DNA of 64,000 bases, taken from the NCBI RefSeq assembly GCF_039023475.1, contig NZ_JBCHVB010000001.1:806001-870000 (forward strand), written 5' to 3'. The notes under the pieces are model-generated. The model was given only the letters and a program-made list of their open reading frames with translations, ran no database searches and was not told the origin of the DNA. Below, piece after piece: positions 1 through 8,218 of the stretch (positions within the stretch are counted from its first letter, which is position 1; every line of letters begins with the position of its first letter). Source of the DNA: Erwinia sp039023475 (GTDB lineage: Bacteria > Pseudomonadota > Gammaproteobacteria > Enterobacterales > Enterobacteriaceae). The translations under genes were made by a program, and so were the position numbers.

Positions 1-473
1 ATTATATTCCGGTCGGCGGCGTTTATGCGGCGGGTCGCCTGGACCGCGACAGCGAAGGCCTGATGGTGCTGACCAACGACGGCGCCCTCCAGGCAACGCT
101 GACGCAGCCAGGTAAACGTACCGCCAAAATTTACTTTGTGCAGGTCGAAGGGGAGCCGGATGCAGCCGCAATTCAGGCGCTGCGGGATGGGGTTAATCTG
201 AAAGATGGCCCTACCCTGCCCGCAAGCGTGGAACACGTGGCGGAACCTGAGTGGCTCTGGCCCCGAAATCCGCCCATCCGTGAACGGAAAGCGATCCCCA
301 CCAGCTGGCTGAAAATCACCCTGACTGAAGGGCGAAACCGTCAGGTACGGCGCATGACGGCCCATATCGGTTTCCCGACCCTGCGCCTGATCCGTTTCGC
401 CATGGGCGCTCTTGAACTGGAAAAGCTACCGCCGGGCGAATGGCGGGATGTTACCCGCCATTTTCCTGTTTAA
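1..473 (+). CDS. rluE: 23S rRNA pseudouridine synthase E, C-terminal part
   Basis: This gene is cut by the left edge and reads in frame from base 3. RluE isomerises a uridine of 23S rRNA (U2457 in E. coli) to pseudouridine during large-subunit assembly. The second codons of the window already encode the RsuA-type catalytic motif GRLDRDSEGL, in which the Asp after RL is the nucleophile. Downstream the family motifs LTEGRNRQVRRM and LRLIRFAMG are seen, and the protein ends in a usual C-terminus (WRDVTRHFPV). Only the N-terminal part is missing. It is followed 27 nt later by nudJ, as in E. coli. Confidence 0.93.
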   Translation, partial: YIPVGGVYAAGRLDRDSEGLMVLTNDGALQATLTQPGKRTAKIYFVQVEGEPDAAAIQALRDGVNLKDGPTLPASVEHVAEPEWLWPRNPPIRERKAIPTSWLKITLTEGRNRQVRRMTAHIGFPTLRLIRFAMGALELEKLPPGEWRDVTRHFPV

Positions 474-500
474 AAATTTATCTATCGCAAGGAGTCAGGC

Positions 501-977
501 ATGTTTAAACCGCACGTTACCGTAGCCACCGTCGTCCAGGCCGAGGGGCATTTTCTGGTCGTCGAAGAGATGGTGCGCGGGCGCGCAACCTGGAACCAGC
601 CTGCCGGACATCTTGAAGCGAATGAAACGCTGCTACAGGCCGCCGCCCGCGAACTTTATGAGGAGACGGGCCTTGAGGCTGTTCCTGAATCATTTCTCCG
701 CCTGCATCAGTGGATTGCGCCCGATAACACCCCCTTCCTGCGCTTTTTATTTGCGCTGGATTTACCGAAAATGCTGCCGACCTACCCTCAGGATCGCGAT
801 ATTGACCGCTGCTGGTGGCTTCTTCCGGAGCAGCTCCTGACCGCAAAAAAGCTGCGTTCTCCGCTGGTTGCGGAAAGCGTTTTAATCTATCAGCAGGCGC
901 AGCGCTATCCGCTGTCGGTGCTGAGCGCGTTCCAGTGGCCGTTTAGCGAGGATGCGCCCGCCGCTGACGCATGGTAA
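501..977 (+). CDS. nudJ: Nudix phosphatase NudJ
   Basis: Nudix hydrolase of 158 residues. The E. coli enzyme removes phosphate from thiamine pyrimidine pyrophosphate and from nucleoside di- and triphosphates. The Nudix box begins at GHLEANETLL and continues through ARELYEETGL, giving the metal-binding REXXEE core at about residues 54-58. The start is preceded by an AAGGAG ribosome site. It lies between rluE and mnmA with short gaps, the E. coli arrangement, so it is probably cotranscribed with one or both. Confidence 0.93.
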   Translation: MFKPHVTVATVVQAEGHFLVVEEMVRGRATWNQPAGHLEANETLLQAAARELYEETGLEAVPESFLRLHQWIAPDNTPFLRFLFALDLPKMLPTYPQDRDIDRCWWLLPEQLLTAKKLRSPLVAESVLIYQQAQRYPLSVLSAFQWPFSEDAPAADAW

Positions 978-1034
978 ACTACGCCGCAATTTTACAGGGC
1001 CGCCTTTAACGGCCACTAAAGTCGGGTATTCCTC

Positions 1035-2138
1035 ATGTCTCTGAACCAGAAAAAAGTAATCGTCGGTATGTCCGGCGGCGTTGATTCTTCCGTTTCCGCC
1101 TGGCTGCTGCAACAGCAGGGATATCAGGTGGAAGGCCTGTTTATGAAAAACTGGGAGGAGGATGACGGTGAGGAGTACTGTACCGCCGCGGAAGATCTGG
1201 CTGACGCGCAGGCGGTATGCGACAAGCTGGGCATTCATCTGCACAAGGTGAATTTTGCTGCCGAGTACTGGGATAACGTTTTTGAGCATTTCCTGGAAGA
1301 ATACAAGGCTGGCCGCACCCCAAATCCCGATATTCTCTGCAATAAAGAGATCAAATTTAAAGCCTTTCTGGAGTTCGCCGCTGAAGATCTCGGCGCCGAT
1401 TTTATCGCCACGGGTCACTATGTCCGCCGGCAGGATGCGGAGGGCAAAAGCCGCCTGCTCCGTGGTCTGGACGGCAATAAAGACCAGAGCTATTTCCTCT
1501 ATACCCTGGGCCACGAGCAGATCGCGCAAAGCCTCTTCCCGGTGGGCGAGCTTTCCAAGCCTGAAGTCCGCCGTCTGGCGGAGGAGCTGGAACTGGTGAC
1601 GGCGAAAAAGAAAGATTCTACCGGGATCTGCTTTATCGGCGAGCGTAAATTTCGCGACTTCCTGGGGCGCTACCTGCCTGCCCAGCCGGGCGCTATCGTG
1701 AATACGGAAGGGGAAACTGTCGGTGAACACCAGGGGCTGATGTATCATACCCTCGGCCAGCGTAAAGGGTTGGGTATTGGCGGCCTCAAGCAGGCAGGCG
1801 ATGAGCCCTGGTACGTCGTGGATAAAGACGTGGCGAATAACCTGCTGGTCGTGGCGCAGGGCCATGAGCATCCCCGTCTGATGTCGGTTGGCCTGACGGC
1901 GCAGCAGCTGCACTGGGTCGACCGTCAGGCGCTGACCGGGCCGCTGCGCTGTGCGGTCAAAACCCGCTACCGGCAGGCGGATATCCCCTGCACCGTCACG
2001 CCGCTGGGCGACGATCGCATTGAGGTTCGCTTCGATGAGCCGGTCGCCGCCGTCACCCCCGGCCAGTCTGCCGTGTTTTACCTTGATGAGATCTGCCTGG
2101 GCGGGGGCATTATCGAAGCACGCATGCCGCTGCTTTGA
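1035..2138 (+). CDS. mnmA: tRNA-specific 2-thiouridylase MnmA
   Basis: Thiolates U34 of the Lys, Glu and Gln tRNAs, taking sulfur from the IscS-Tus relay. The protein has 367 residues, the usual length. The ATP-binding PP-loop SGGVDSS lies at residues 13-19. The two catalytic cysteines are at positions 102 (DILCNKE) and 199 (GICFIGER), identical to E. coli numbering. The C-terminal part is the OB-fold-like domain that contacts tRNA. A hairpin at about 2145-2166 separates it from hflD, the conserved downstream partner. Confidence 0.97.
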   Translation: MSLNQKKVIVGMSGGVDSSVSAWLLQQQGYQVEGLFMKNWEEDDGEEYCTAAEDLADAQAVCDKLGIHLHKVNFAAEYWDNVFEHFLEEYKAGRTPNPDILCNKEIKFKAFLEFAAEDLGADFIATGHYVRRQDAEGKSRLLRGLDGNKDQSYFLYTLGHEQIAQSLFPVGELSKPEVRRLAEELELVTAKKKDSTGICFIGERKFRDFLGRYLPAQPGAIVNTEGETVGEHQGLMYHTLGQRKGLGIGGLKQAGDEPWYVVDKDVANNLLVVAQGHEHPRLMSVGLTAQQLHWVDRQALTGPLRCAVKTRYRQADIPCTVTPLGDDRIEVRFDEPVAAVTPGQSAVFYLDEICLGGGIIEARMPLL

Positions 2139-2204
2139 ACCTTGCCGACCGGACGCTTCTGGTCGGGATTTGTACAGCCTGCGCTGGCGTAAACTGGAGT
2201 TACC

Positions 2205-2849
2205 GTGGCGAAAAATTATTACGATATCACGCTGGCCCTGGCAGGCATCTGTCAGTCAGCCCATCTGGTACAGCAGCTGGCTCATCAGGGCCACTGCCCT
2301 GCGGATGCGCTGAAAACCTCACTGCAAAGCGTGATGGACCTTAATCCCGCCTCCACGCTGGCCGTGTTTGGCAATGATGAAAATAACCTGCGCTTCGGGC
2401 TGGAAACGCTGCTGGCGGTGCTGAACAGCAGCAGCCGTCAGGGTCCAGGGGCGGAGCTGACCCGCTACACCCTCAGCATGATGGTGCTTGAACGCAAGCT
2501 GAGCGCCAGCAAAACCGCCATGAATGAGCTTTCCGGGCGCATTGGTCAGCTTGACCGGCAGCTGGCGCACTATGATTTAGATTCCGATACGTTGCTGAGC
2601 GCGATGGCAGCGATCTACGTGGATGTCATCAGCCCTCTGGGGCCGCGCATTCAGGTCACCGGTTCTCCCGCTGTCCTGCAAAATGCGCAGATCCAGAGCA
2701 AGGTGCGCGCCGCGCTGCTGGCCGGTATTCGTGCTGCAGTGCTCTGGCAGCAGGTTGGCGGCGGGCGCTTCCAGCTCATGTTTTCCCGTAATCGTCTTGC
2801 CGGTGAGGCAAAGAAAATGCTTTCCCGAATGACCGACACTTCACTCTAA
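2205..2849 (+). CDS. hflD: High-frequency lysogenization protein HflD homologue
   Basis: All-helical peripheral membrane protein of 214 residues. The E. coli protein binds phage lambda CII and influences lysogeny; its housekeeping role is unclear. The start is GTG at 2205 with a CTGGAG ribosome site 5 nt upstream, and translation begins MAKNYYDITLALAG as in enterobacterial relatives. No signal peptide or membrane segment is visible. The gene sits between mnmA and purB and is probably in one transcription unit with them, the conserved mnmA-hflD-purB order. Confidence 0.93.
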   Translation: MAKNYYDITLALAGICQSAHLVQQLAHQGHCPADALKTSLQSVMDLNPASTLAVFGNDENNLRFGLETLLAVLNSSSRQGPGAELTRYTLSMMVLERKLSASKTAMNELSGRIGQLDRQLAHYDLDSDTLLSAMAAIYVDVISPLGPRIQVTGSPAVLQNAQIQSKVRAALLAGIRAAVLWQQVGGGRFQLMFSRNRLAGEAKKMLSRMTDTSL

Positions 2850-2877
2850 TTTGATAACCTTCCCAGGAGTTGCACTG

Positions 2878-4248
2878 ATGGAATTATCCTCTCTGACTGC
2901 CGTCTCACCCGTTGATGGTCGTTATGGCGACAAAGTCAGCCCGCTGCGCGGCATTTTCAGCGAATATGGTCTGCTGAAGTTTCGCGTTGAGGTTGAAGTT
3001 CGCTGGTTACAGAAACTGGCCGCCTGCGCAGAGATCAGGGAAGTTCCTGCATTTGATGCCGACGCAAACGCTTACCTTGATGCAATCGTCGTCAATTTTA
3101 GTGAAGAAGACGCGGCCCGCATTAAAACGATTGAGCGCACCACCAACCATGATGTCAAAGCGGTTGAATATTTCCTGAAGGAGAAAGTGGAGCCGGTTGC
3201 CGCGCTGCATGCAGTGTCTGAATTTATTCATTTCGCCTGTACTTCAGAAGATATCAACAACCTCTCCCATGCGCTGATGCTGGAAACGGCGCGCCGCGAC
3301 GTCATCCTGCCCTACTGGACAAAAATCATTGCCGCGGTAAAAGATCTCGCCGTGCAATACCGGGATATCCCGCTGCTCTCCCGCACTCATGGCCAGCCCG
3401 CCACGCCCTCCACGCTGGGGAAAGAGATGGCCAACGTGGCCTACCGTTTTGAGCGGCAGCTTCGTCAGCTTGAACGCATTGAGATCCTGGGCAAAATCAA
3501 CGGCGCAGTAGGCAACTATAACGCCCACATCGCCGCTTATCCGGAAGTGGACTGGCACGCGCTGAGCGAAAGCTTCGTCACCTCACTGGGCATTACCTGG
3601 AACCCCTATACCACCCAGATCGAACCGCATGACTATATCGCAGAGCTGTTTGACTGCATGGCGCGCTTTAACACCATCCTGATCGACTTTGACCGCGATA
3701 TCTGGGGCTACATTGCCCTGAACCACTTCAAGCAGAAGACGATTGCCGGTGAAATCGGCTCCTCAACCATGCCGCATAAAGTCAATCCTATCGACTTTGA
3801 GAATTCAGAAGGCAACCTGGGCCTCGCTAACGCGATGATGCAGCATCTGGCCAGCAAACTGCCCGTTTCCCGCTGGCAGCGTGACCTGACCGATTCAACG
3901 GTGCTGCGTAACCTCGGCGTCGGCATCGGCTATGCGCTGATTGCCTATCAGGCCACGCTGAAAGGCGTTGCCAAACTCGAAGTGAACCGCGACCGTCTGC
4001 TGGATGAGCTGGACCATAACTGGGAAGTGCTGGCCGAACCGGTACAGACAGTCATGCGCCGCTACGGCATTGAAAAGCCTTATGAGAAGCTCAAAGAGCT
4101 GACCCGCGGCAAGCGCGTGGATGCCGCCGGCATGAAGGCGTTTATCGACGGGCTGGCGCTGCCGGAAGAAGAGAAAACGCGTCTGAAGCAGATGACGCCG
4201 GCTAATTATCTGGGCCGTGCCGTGCAGATGGTTGACGATCTGAAGTAA
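2878..4248 (+). CDS. purB: Adenylosuccinate lyase
   Basis: Catalyses two fumarate eliminations in purine synthesis: SAICAR to AICAR, and adenylosuccinate to AMP. It has 456 residues when started at ATG 2878 (MELSSLTAVSPVDGRYGDK), the E. coli start, which has a CAGGAG site 7 nt upstream; an in-frame start at 2851 would add nine residues and lacks family support. The fumarase/aspartase signature GSSTMPHKVNP is present at about residue 295, and the THGQPATPSTLG histidine motif lies upstream of it. A hairpin follows the stop codon. Confidence 0.97.
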   Translation: MELSSLTAVSPVDGRYGDKVSPLRGIFSEYGLLKFRVEVEVRWLQKLAACAEIREVPAFDADANAYLDAIVVNFSEEDAARIKTIERTTNHDVKAVEYFLKEKVEPVAALHAVSEFIHFACTSEDINNLSHALMLETARRDVILPYWTKIIAAVKDLAVQYRDIPLLSRTHGQPATPSTLGKEMANVAYRFERQLRQLERIEILGKINGAVGNYNAHIAAYPEVDWHALSESFVTSLGITWNPYTTQIEPHDYIAELFDCMARFNTILIDFDRDIWGYIALNHFKQKTIAGEIGSSTMPHKVNPIDFENSEGNLGLANAMMQHLASKLPVSRWQRDLTDSTVLRNLGVGIGYALIAYQATLKGVAKLEVNRDRLLDELDHNWEVLAEPVQTVMRRYGIEKPYEKLKELTRGKRVDAAGMKAFIDGLALPEEEKTRLKQMTPANYLGRAVQMVDDLK

Positions 4249-4257
4249 CCCCTTCCT

Positions 4258-4281
4258 GCGGGTCGGTGAAATCCGACCCGC
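4258..4281 (+). terminator. Hairpin after purB
   Basis: A perfect 9-bp inverted repeat, GCGGGTCGG and CCGACCCGC, with a 6-nt loop starts 10 nt after the purB stop. No U-run follows, so termination may be incomplete or Rho-assisted. Its right arm abuts the proposed PhoP box of the next promoter. Confidence 0.5.
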
Positions 4282-4315
4282 GTTAATCTGCCGTTTACCC
4301 CTTTTCACCTATACT
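4281..4315 (+). promoter_or_regulatory. PhoP box and -10 element of the phoPQ promoter
   Basis: Two hexamers, CGTTAA (4281-4286) and CGTTTA (4292-4297), are separated by 5 nt and match the PhoP direct repeat (T/G)GTTTA-N5-(T/G)GTTTA with small deviations. A -10 hexamer TATACT (4310-4315) starts 12 bp downstream of the box, the spacing known for PhoP-activated class II promoters. Transcription would start about 53 nt before the phoP ATG. This supports autoregulation of phoPQ. Confidence 0.68.
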
Positions 4316-4374
4316 CAGTCCGTTGTATTCTCCGGCTTTACGCCACTCTCTATTCAGTCAGGAAGGATAACGCT

Positions 4375-5043
4375 ATGCGCGTACTGGTTGTGGAAGATAA
4401 TCCGCTGCTTCGTCATCACCTTGCCGTACAGCTGCGCGACATGGGCCATCAGGTGGATGCTGCGGAAGACGCCAAAGAGGCAGACTATTTTCTCAGCGAA
4501 CATACGCCTGATATCGCGCTGGTCGATCTGGGCCTTCCTGATGAGGATGGCATGGCGCTGATCCGCCGCTGGCGTGGTGAGGAAGTGAAGCAACCCATTC
4601 TGGTACTGACCGCGCGTGAGGGCTGGCAGGCGAAAGTGGAAGCGCTTGAGGCCGGGGCGGATGACTATGTGACCAAGCCGTTTCATATTGAAGAGGTGGC
4701 GGCGCGTCTGCAGGCGCTTATGCGTCGCAACAGCGGACTGGCCTCGCAGGTTATCTCGCTGGCGCCGTTCCAGATCGATCTTTCCCGCCGGGAGCTGACG
4801 ATCAACGACCACGAAATCAAGCTGACCGCTTTTGAGTACACCATAATCGAAACGCTGATCCGCAATGCGGGCAAAGTCGTCAGCAAAGATTCTCTGATGC
4901 TGCAACTCTATCCTGACGCAGAACTCCGCGAGAGTCATACTATCGACGTCCTGATGGGAAGACTGCGCAAGAAAATGCAGGCGGAACATCCGGTTGAGGT
5001 AATCACGACCGTACGCGGTCAGGGCTACAGGTTCGATCTCTGA
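4375..5043 (+). CDS. phoP: Response regulator PhoP
   Basis: OmpR-family response regulator of 222 residues. Its partner PhoQ phosphorylates it in low Mg2+, acid pH or cationic peptide stress. The receiver domain (about 1-120) holds the acidic pocket in VEDN, the phospho-acceptor Asp51 (VDLGLPDEDG) and the conserved Lys in VTKPFH. The winged-helix DNA-binding domain follows and ends with the recognition region RESHTIDVLMGRLRKK and VRGQGYRFDL. The ATG has an AGGAAGGA ribosome site. phoQ begins 3 nt after its stop. Confidence 0.98.
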   Translation: MRVLVVEDNPLLRHHLAVQLRDMGHQVDAAEDAKEADYFLSEHTPDIALVDLGLPDEDGMALIRRWRGEEVKQPILVLTAREGWQAKVEALEAGADDYVTKPFHIEEVAARLQALMRRNSGLASQVISLAPFQIDLSRRELTINDHEIKLTAFEYTIIETLIRNAGKVVSKDSLMLQLYPDAELRESHTIDVLMGRLRKKMQAEHPVEVITTVRGQGYRFDL

Positions 5044-5046
5044 CAT

Positions 5047-6507
5047 ATGACAGGTTCAACCGCCAAAAAGCCGTTCTCGCTGCGCGCGCGTTTTCTGCTG
5101 GCGACGGCGGCCGTGGTGCTGATCCTGTCACTTTCCTACGGCATGGTGGCGGTGTTTGGCTATGTCGTCAGCTTCGATAAAAACACCTACCGGGTAATGC
5201 GGGGCGAAAGCAACCTCTACTTTATGCTCGCCCAGTGGCGTGAAGGGAAGCTCACCATCGCCCAGCCCGAACGCGTCTCGCTCAATTTCCCTACGCTTAT
5301 TTTTATTTATGACGATCAGGGTAAGCTGCTTTGGCAGCTGCGTGACGTGCCGGAAATCCGCGAAAAAATCAAACCCGAATGGCTGAAGCGGGCGGATTTC
5401 TATGAAATTGATACGGATAACAGCACCAGCCGTCAGGCGCTGGGAAATAACCAGGAAGCGCAGAACCAGCTGACCGCCTACGACTATGACAATAACGACT
5501 CCTTTACCCACTCGGTCGCCGTTAACCGCTACAGTGCAACGCCGAACCTGCCTGCGCTGACGATTGTGGTTGTCGACTCGATGCCGCAGGAGTTACAGCA
5601 TTCAGACGTCGTCTGGTCCTGGTTCAGCTATGTGCTGCTGGTGAATTTGCTGCTGGTGATCCCATTGTTATGGCTGGCGGCCCACTGGAGCCTGCGGCCC
5701 ATTGGCAACCTGGCAGGCCAGGTGCGCGAACTGGAAACCGGCAGCCGCGACACCCTCGATCCACAGCCGCCCCAGGAGCTGAAAAGCCTGGTGCGTAACC
5801 TGAATTTACTGCTCGATAATGAACAGAAGCGCTATACCCGCTACCGCACCACCCTCAGCGATCTGACGCACAGCCTGAAAACGCCGCTGGCGGTGCTGCA
5901 AACCACGCTGCGCTCGCTGCGCGGAAATCTGACCATTGAACAGGCTGAGCCCATTATGCTGGAGCAGATCAGCCGTATCTCACAGCAGATTGGGTACTAC
6001 CTTCACCGGGCCAGTATGCAGGCGGACCACAACGTACTGAAGCGCGATCTGCATTCGGTTCCCGGCCTGCTGGACAGTCTCTGCTCTGCGCTTAATAAGG
6101 TATATCAGCGTAAGGGCGTGGAGCTGACGCTGGATATCACCCCGGAGCTGACCTTTATCGGCGATCAAAACGACTTTATGGAAGTGATGGGCAACGTGCT
6201 GGATAACGCCTGTAAATATTGTCTGGAGTTTGTCGAAGTGAGCACCCGGCAGGTGGAAGATGAGCTACACCTGATTGTGGAAGATGACGGTCCGGGCATC
6301 CCGGCCAGTAAGCGCGATATGATTTTTATCCGTGGACAGCGCGCTGACACGCTGCGTCCGGGCCAGGGACTCGGTCTGGCGGTGGCCCGGGATATTCTCG
6401 AGCAGTACGAGGGGGATATTATCGCCTCCACCAGTGAACTGGGCGGCGCGCGCATGGAGGTCATTTTCAGGCGTCAGGGTGGCATACAGGACGCCGGGGA
6501 AGACTAA
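5047..6507 (+). CDS. phoQ: Sensor histidine kinase PhoQ
   Basis: Inner-membrane sensor kinase/phosphatase for PhoP, 486 residues. There are two membrane segments (about 16-40 and 194-214) around a periplasmic PDC-like sensor domain, then HAMP, the H-box SDLTHSLKTPLAVLQ with His275 as the phosphorylation site, and ATPase motifs NVLDNACKYC, DDGPGIP and GQGLGLAVA. The periplasmic acidic patch, rich in consecutive Asp/Glu in E. coli, reads YDYDNNDS here, so it is less acidic and interrupted by Asn and Tyr. The next E. coli neighbour, roxA, is displaced downstream by two inserted genes. Confidence 0.97.
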   Translation: MTGSTAKKPFSLRARFLLATAAVVLILSLSYGMVAVFGYVVSFDKNTYRVMRGESNLYFMLAQWREGKLTIAQPERVSLNFPTLIFIYDDQGKLLWQLRDVPEIREKIKPEWLKRADFYEIDTDNSTSRQALGNNQEAQNQLTAYDYDNNDSFTHSVAVNRYSATPNLPALTIVVVDSMPQELQHSDVVWSWFSYVLLVNLLLVIPLLWLAAHWSLRPIGNLAGQVRELETGSRDTLDPQPPQELKSLVRNLNLLLDNEQKRYTRYRTTLSDLTHSLKTPLAVLQTTLRSLRGNLTIEQAEPIMLEQISRISQQIGYYLHRASMQADHNVLKRDLHSVPGLLDSLCSALNKVYQRKGVELTLDITPELTFIGDQNDFMEVMGNVLDNACKYCLEFVEVSTRQVEDELHLIVEDDGPGIPASKRDMIFIRGQRADTLRPGQGLGLAVARDILEQYEGDIIASTSELGGARMEVIFRRQGGIQDAGED

Positions 6508-6804
6508 GCGTCACGCTTACCTCAACCTGGCTGCCCGTACCCCGCCTGTTTCTTCCTTAACCGGTAGCCGGTCAGCCCACCTGTTTTCTGTCCTCTGCAA
6601 ACATGGCTCCGCCACATCCTGTTATAAAGCTCAGTTTACCCGCATCAGCCGGGTGCAATTTCCCCGCCTTCTCCGGCATAACACGCTTTGCCTGTTTTCC
6701 AGCCAGATCTCTCCTGTCAGCCTGCTAATATTACTCCTGCATATCAAGAAGAGCGGTGCGCACGACGGACGGTATGCTGAGCACCGCCCCTGTTTATAAA
6801 GTTT

Positions 6805-6863
6805 CCGCAGCCAGAGGGTGCGGTTTTGCCGACCAAAGGCAACCTGACCGGAGATGGACTGAA
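6805..6863 (+). promoter_or_regulatory. Candidate structured leader RNA of the Na+/H+ antiporter gene
   Basis: The 60 nt before the antiporter ATG can fold in two competing ways. CCGCA (6805-6809) pairs with TGCGG (6819-6823). Alternatively GGTT and GCC (6822-6830) pair with GGCAACC (6838-6844) around a GACCAAA loop. The bases 6822-6823 are shared, so the helices exclude each other or form a pseudoknot, and the ribosome site GGAG lies just after. I recall that nhaA-I (Li+-sensing) riboswitches precede Na+/H+ antiporter genes and look similar, but I could not verify the match. Confidence 0.4.
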
Positions 6864-8101
6864 TGCTGAACGTTGTAGCCATATTTTTATCTATTACCGC
6901 CCTGCTGGCGTATCTCAACCGGCGCTACGTCGGCCTTCCGCCCGCCATCGGCGTCATGGCGATTGCGCTGGCCCTCTCTCTGCTGACTATGCTGGCTGAC
7001 GCGCTGGGGTTTCATACGCTGAGCCTGCTTGAGCAGTCGCTGGTAGAATCCGTGGATTTTTCCGAACTGCTGATGCAGGGGATGCTGTCACTGCTGCTGT
7101 TTGCTGGTGCTATCCACGTTAACCTGCAACAGCTACGCACCTACCGCTGGCAGGTTGCCAGCCTGGCCGTCGTAGGGACCGCGCTCTCCACCGCTATTAT
7201 CGGCGTCGCCTTATGGGGTATCGCCTCTTTTACCGGCATCCAGCTCCCCTTCCTTTACTGCCTGATTTTTGGTGCCTTAATCTCGCCCACCGATCCAATC
7301 GCCGTGATTGGCATTCTCAGCTCCGTGGGGGCGCCGAAAAATGTGGAACTCGTGATGTCGGGAGAGTCCCTTTTTAATGATGGGGTCAGCGTGGTGCTTT
7401 TCTCCCTGCTTCTGGCGATGCTGGTCGGTGCCGAAGCGCCAACGGTATCGGGCGCGGCAATGCTTCTCCTGAGAGAAGCAGGCGGCGGCGCCCTGCTGGG
7501 GGGCGTAATGGGTTACATCATCTACCTGATGCTGAAAAGCATCGACAGCTATCAGGAAGAGGTGCTGCTCACGCTGGCAGCCGTGTTAGGTGGCTACGCG
7601 CTGGCGATCGCGCTGGAGGTTTCCGGGCCGCTGGCGATGGTGGTGATGGGGCTGATTATCGGTAATCAGGGGCGCTCCAACGCCATGTCGCAGGAAACAG
7701 AGCGGCACGTTGATATGTTCTGGGAGCTTATTGATGAAATCCTTAACGCCGTCCTGTTTGTCCTTATCGGACTTGAAGTGATCCTACTCCACTTTACCCA
7801 TACGCTCCTCGGCGTGGCGTGCATAGTCATTCTCCTCACGCTCTTTGCCCGGCTGCTCACCGTGGGTATGCCCATCGCCCTGTTTAACAAGCTTTTCCGC
7901 TTACCCAAGGGCGCCTGGGCCGTATTAACCTGGGGCGGCCTGCGCGGCGGTATCTCCGTGGCGCTGGCGCTCTCTCTTCCCGCAGGCGAGACCCGGGATA
8001 CCATCGTTTCCCTGACCTATCTGGTGGTGGTCTTCTCTATTCTCGTGCAGGGCACCACCGTCGGCAAGCTGGCGAAACGCGTTATCCGGCCTGAGAAATA
8101 A
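6863..8101 (+). CDS. CPA1-family Na+/H+ antiporter
   Basis: Integral membrane cation/proton antiporter of 412 residues with about 12 hydrophobic segments. It resembles the NhaP/YjcE branch of CPA1. Typical motifs are ISPTDPIAVIGIL, SGESLFNDGVSVVLF (the ND motif of electroneutral exchangers) and WGGLRGGISVALALSLP. It probably exports Na+, K+ or Li+ against H+. A terminal regulatory domain, as in the longer YjcE-type proteins, is absent. It is preceded by 355 bp without a gene after phoQ, including a 7-bp hairpin (6753-6787) and a structured leader. It is not in this place in E. coli. Substrate cannot be told from sequence. Confidence 0.88.
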   Translation: MLNVVAIFLSITALLAYLNRRYVGLPPAIGVMAIALALSLLTMLADALGFHTLSLLEQSLVESVDFSELLMQGMLSLLLFAGAIHVNLQQLRTYRWQVASLAVVGTALSTAIIGVALWGIASFTGIQLPFLYCLIFGALISPTDPIAVIGILSSVGAPKNVELVMSGESLFNDGVSVVLFSLLLAMLVGAEAPTVSGAAMLLLREAGGGALLGGVMGYIIYLMLKSIDSYQEEVLLTLAAVLGGYALAIALEVSGPLAMVVMGLIIGNQGRSNAMSQETERHVDMFWELIDEILNAVLFVLIGLEVILLHFTHTLLGVACIVILLTLFARLLTVGMPIALFNKLFRLPKGAWAVLTWGGLRGGISVALALSLPAGETRDTIVSLTYLVVVFSILVQGTTVGKLAKRVIRPEK

Positions 8102-8218
8102 CGCCCACCGCTAATGTCTGGCCCTGGTGAAGTTGAACTGCACTACCCTTAGAGTGAAAGCGGCGCTGCACCGGGTTTCCCGTCGCGTAAGATTTTTTAT
8201 CCACATACAGGAGAGGAT

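Noticed and set aside
882..1913. 343-codon minus-strand frame over mnmA
   Set aside because: MnmA is clearly the real gene, with both catalytic cysteines; the antisense frame shows no domain.
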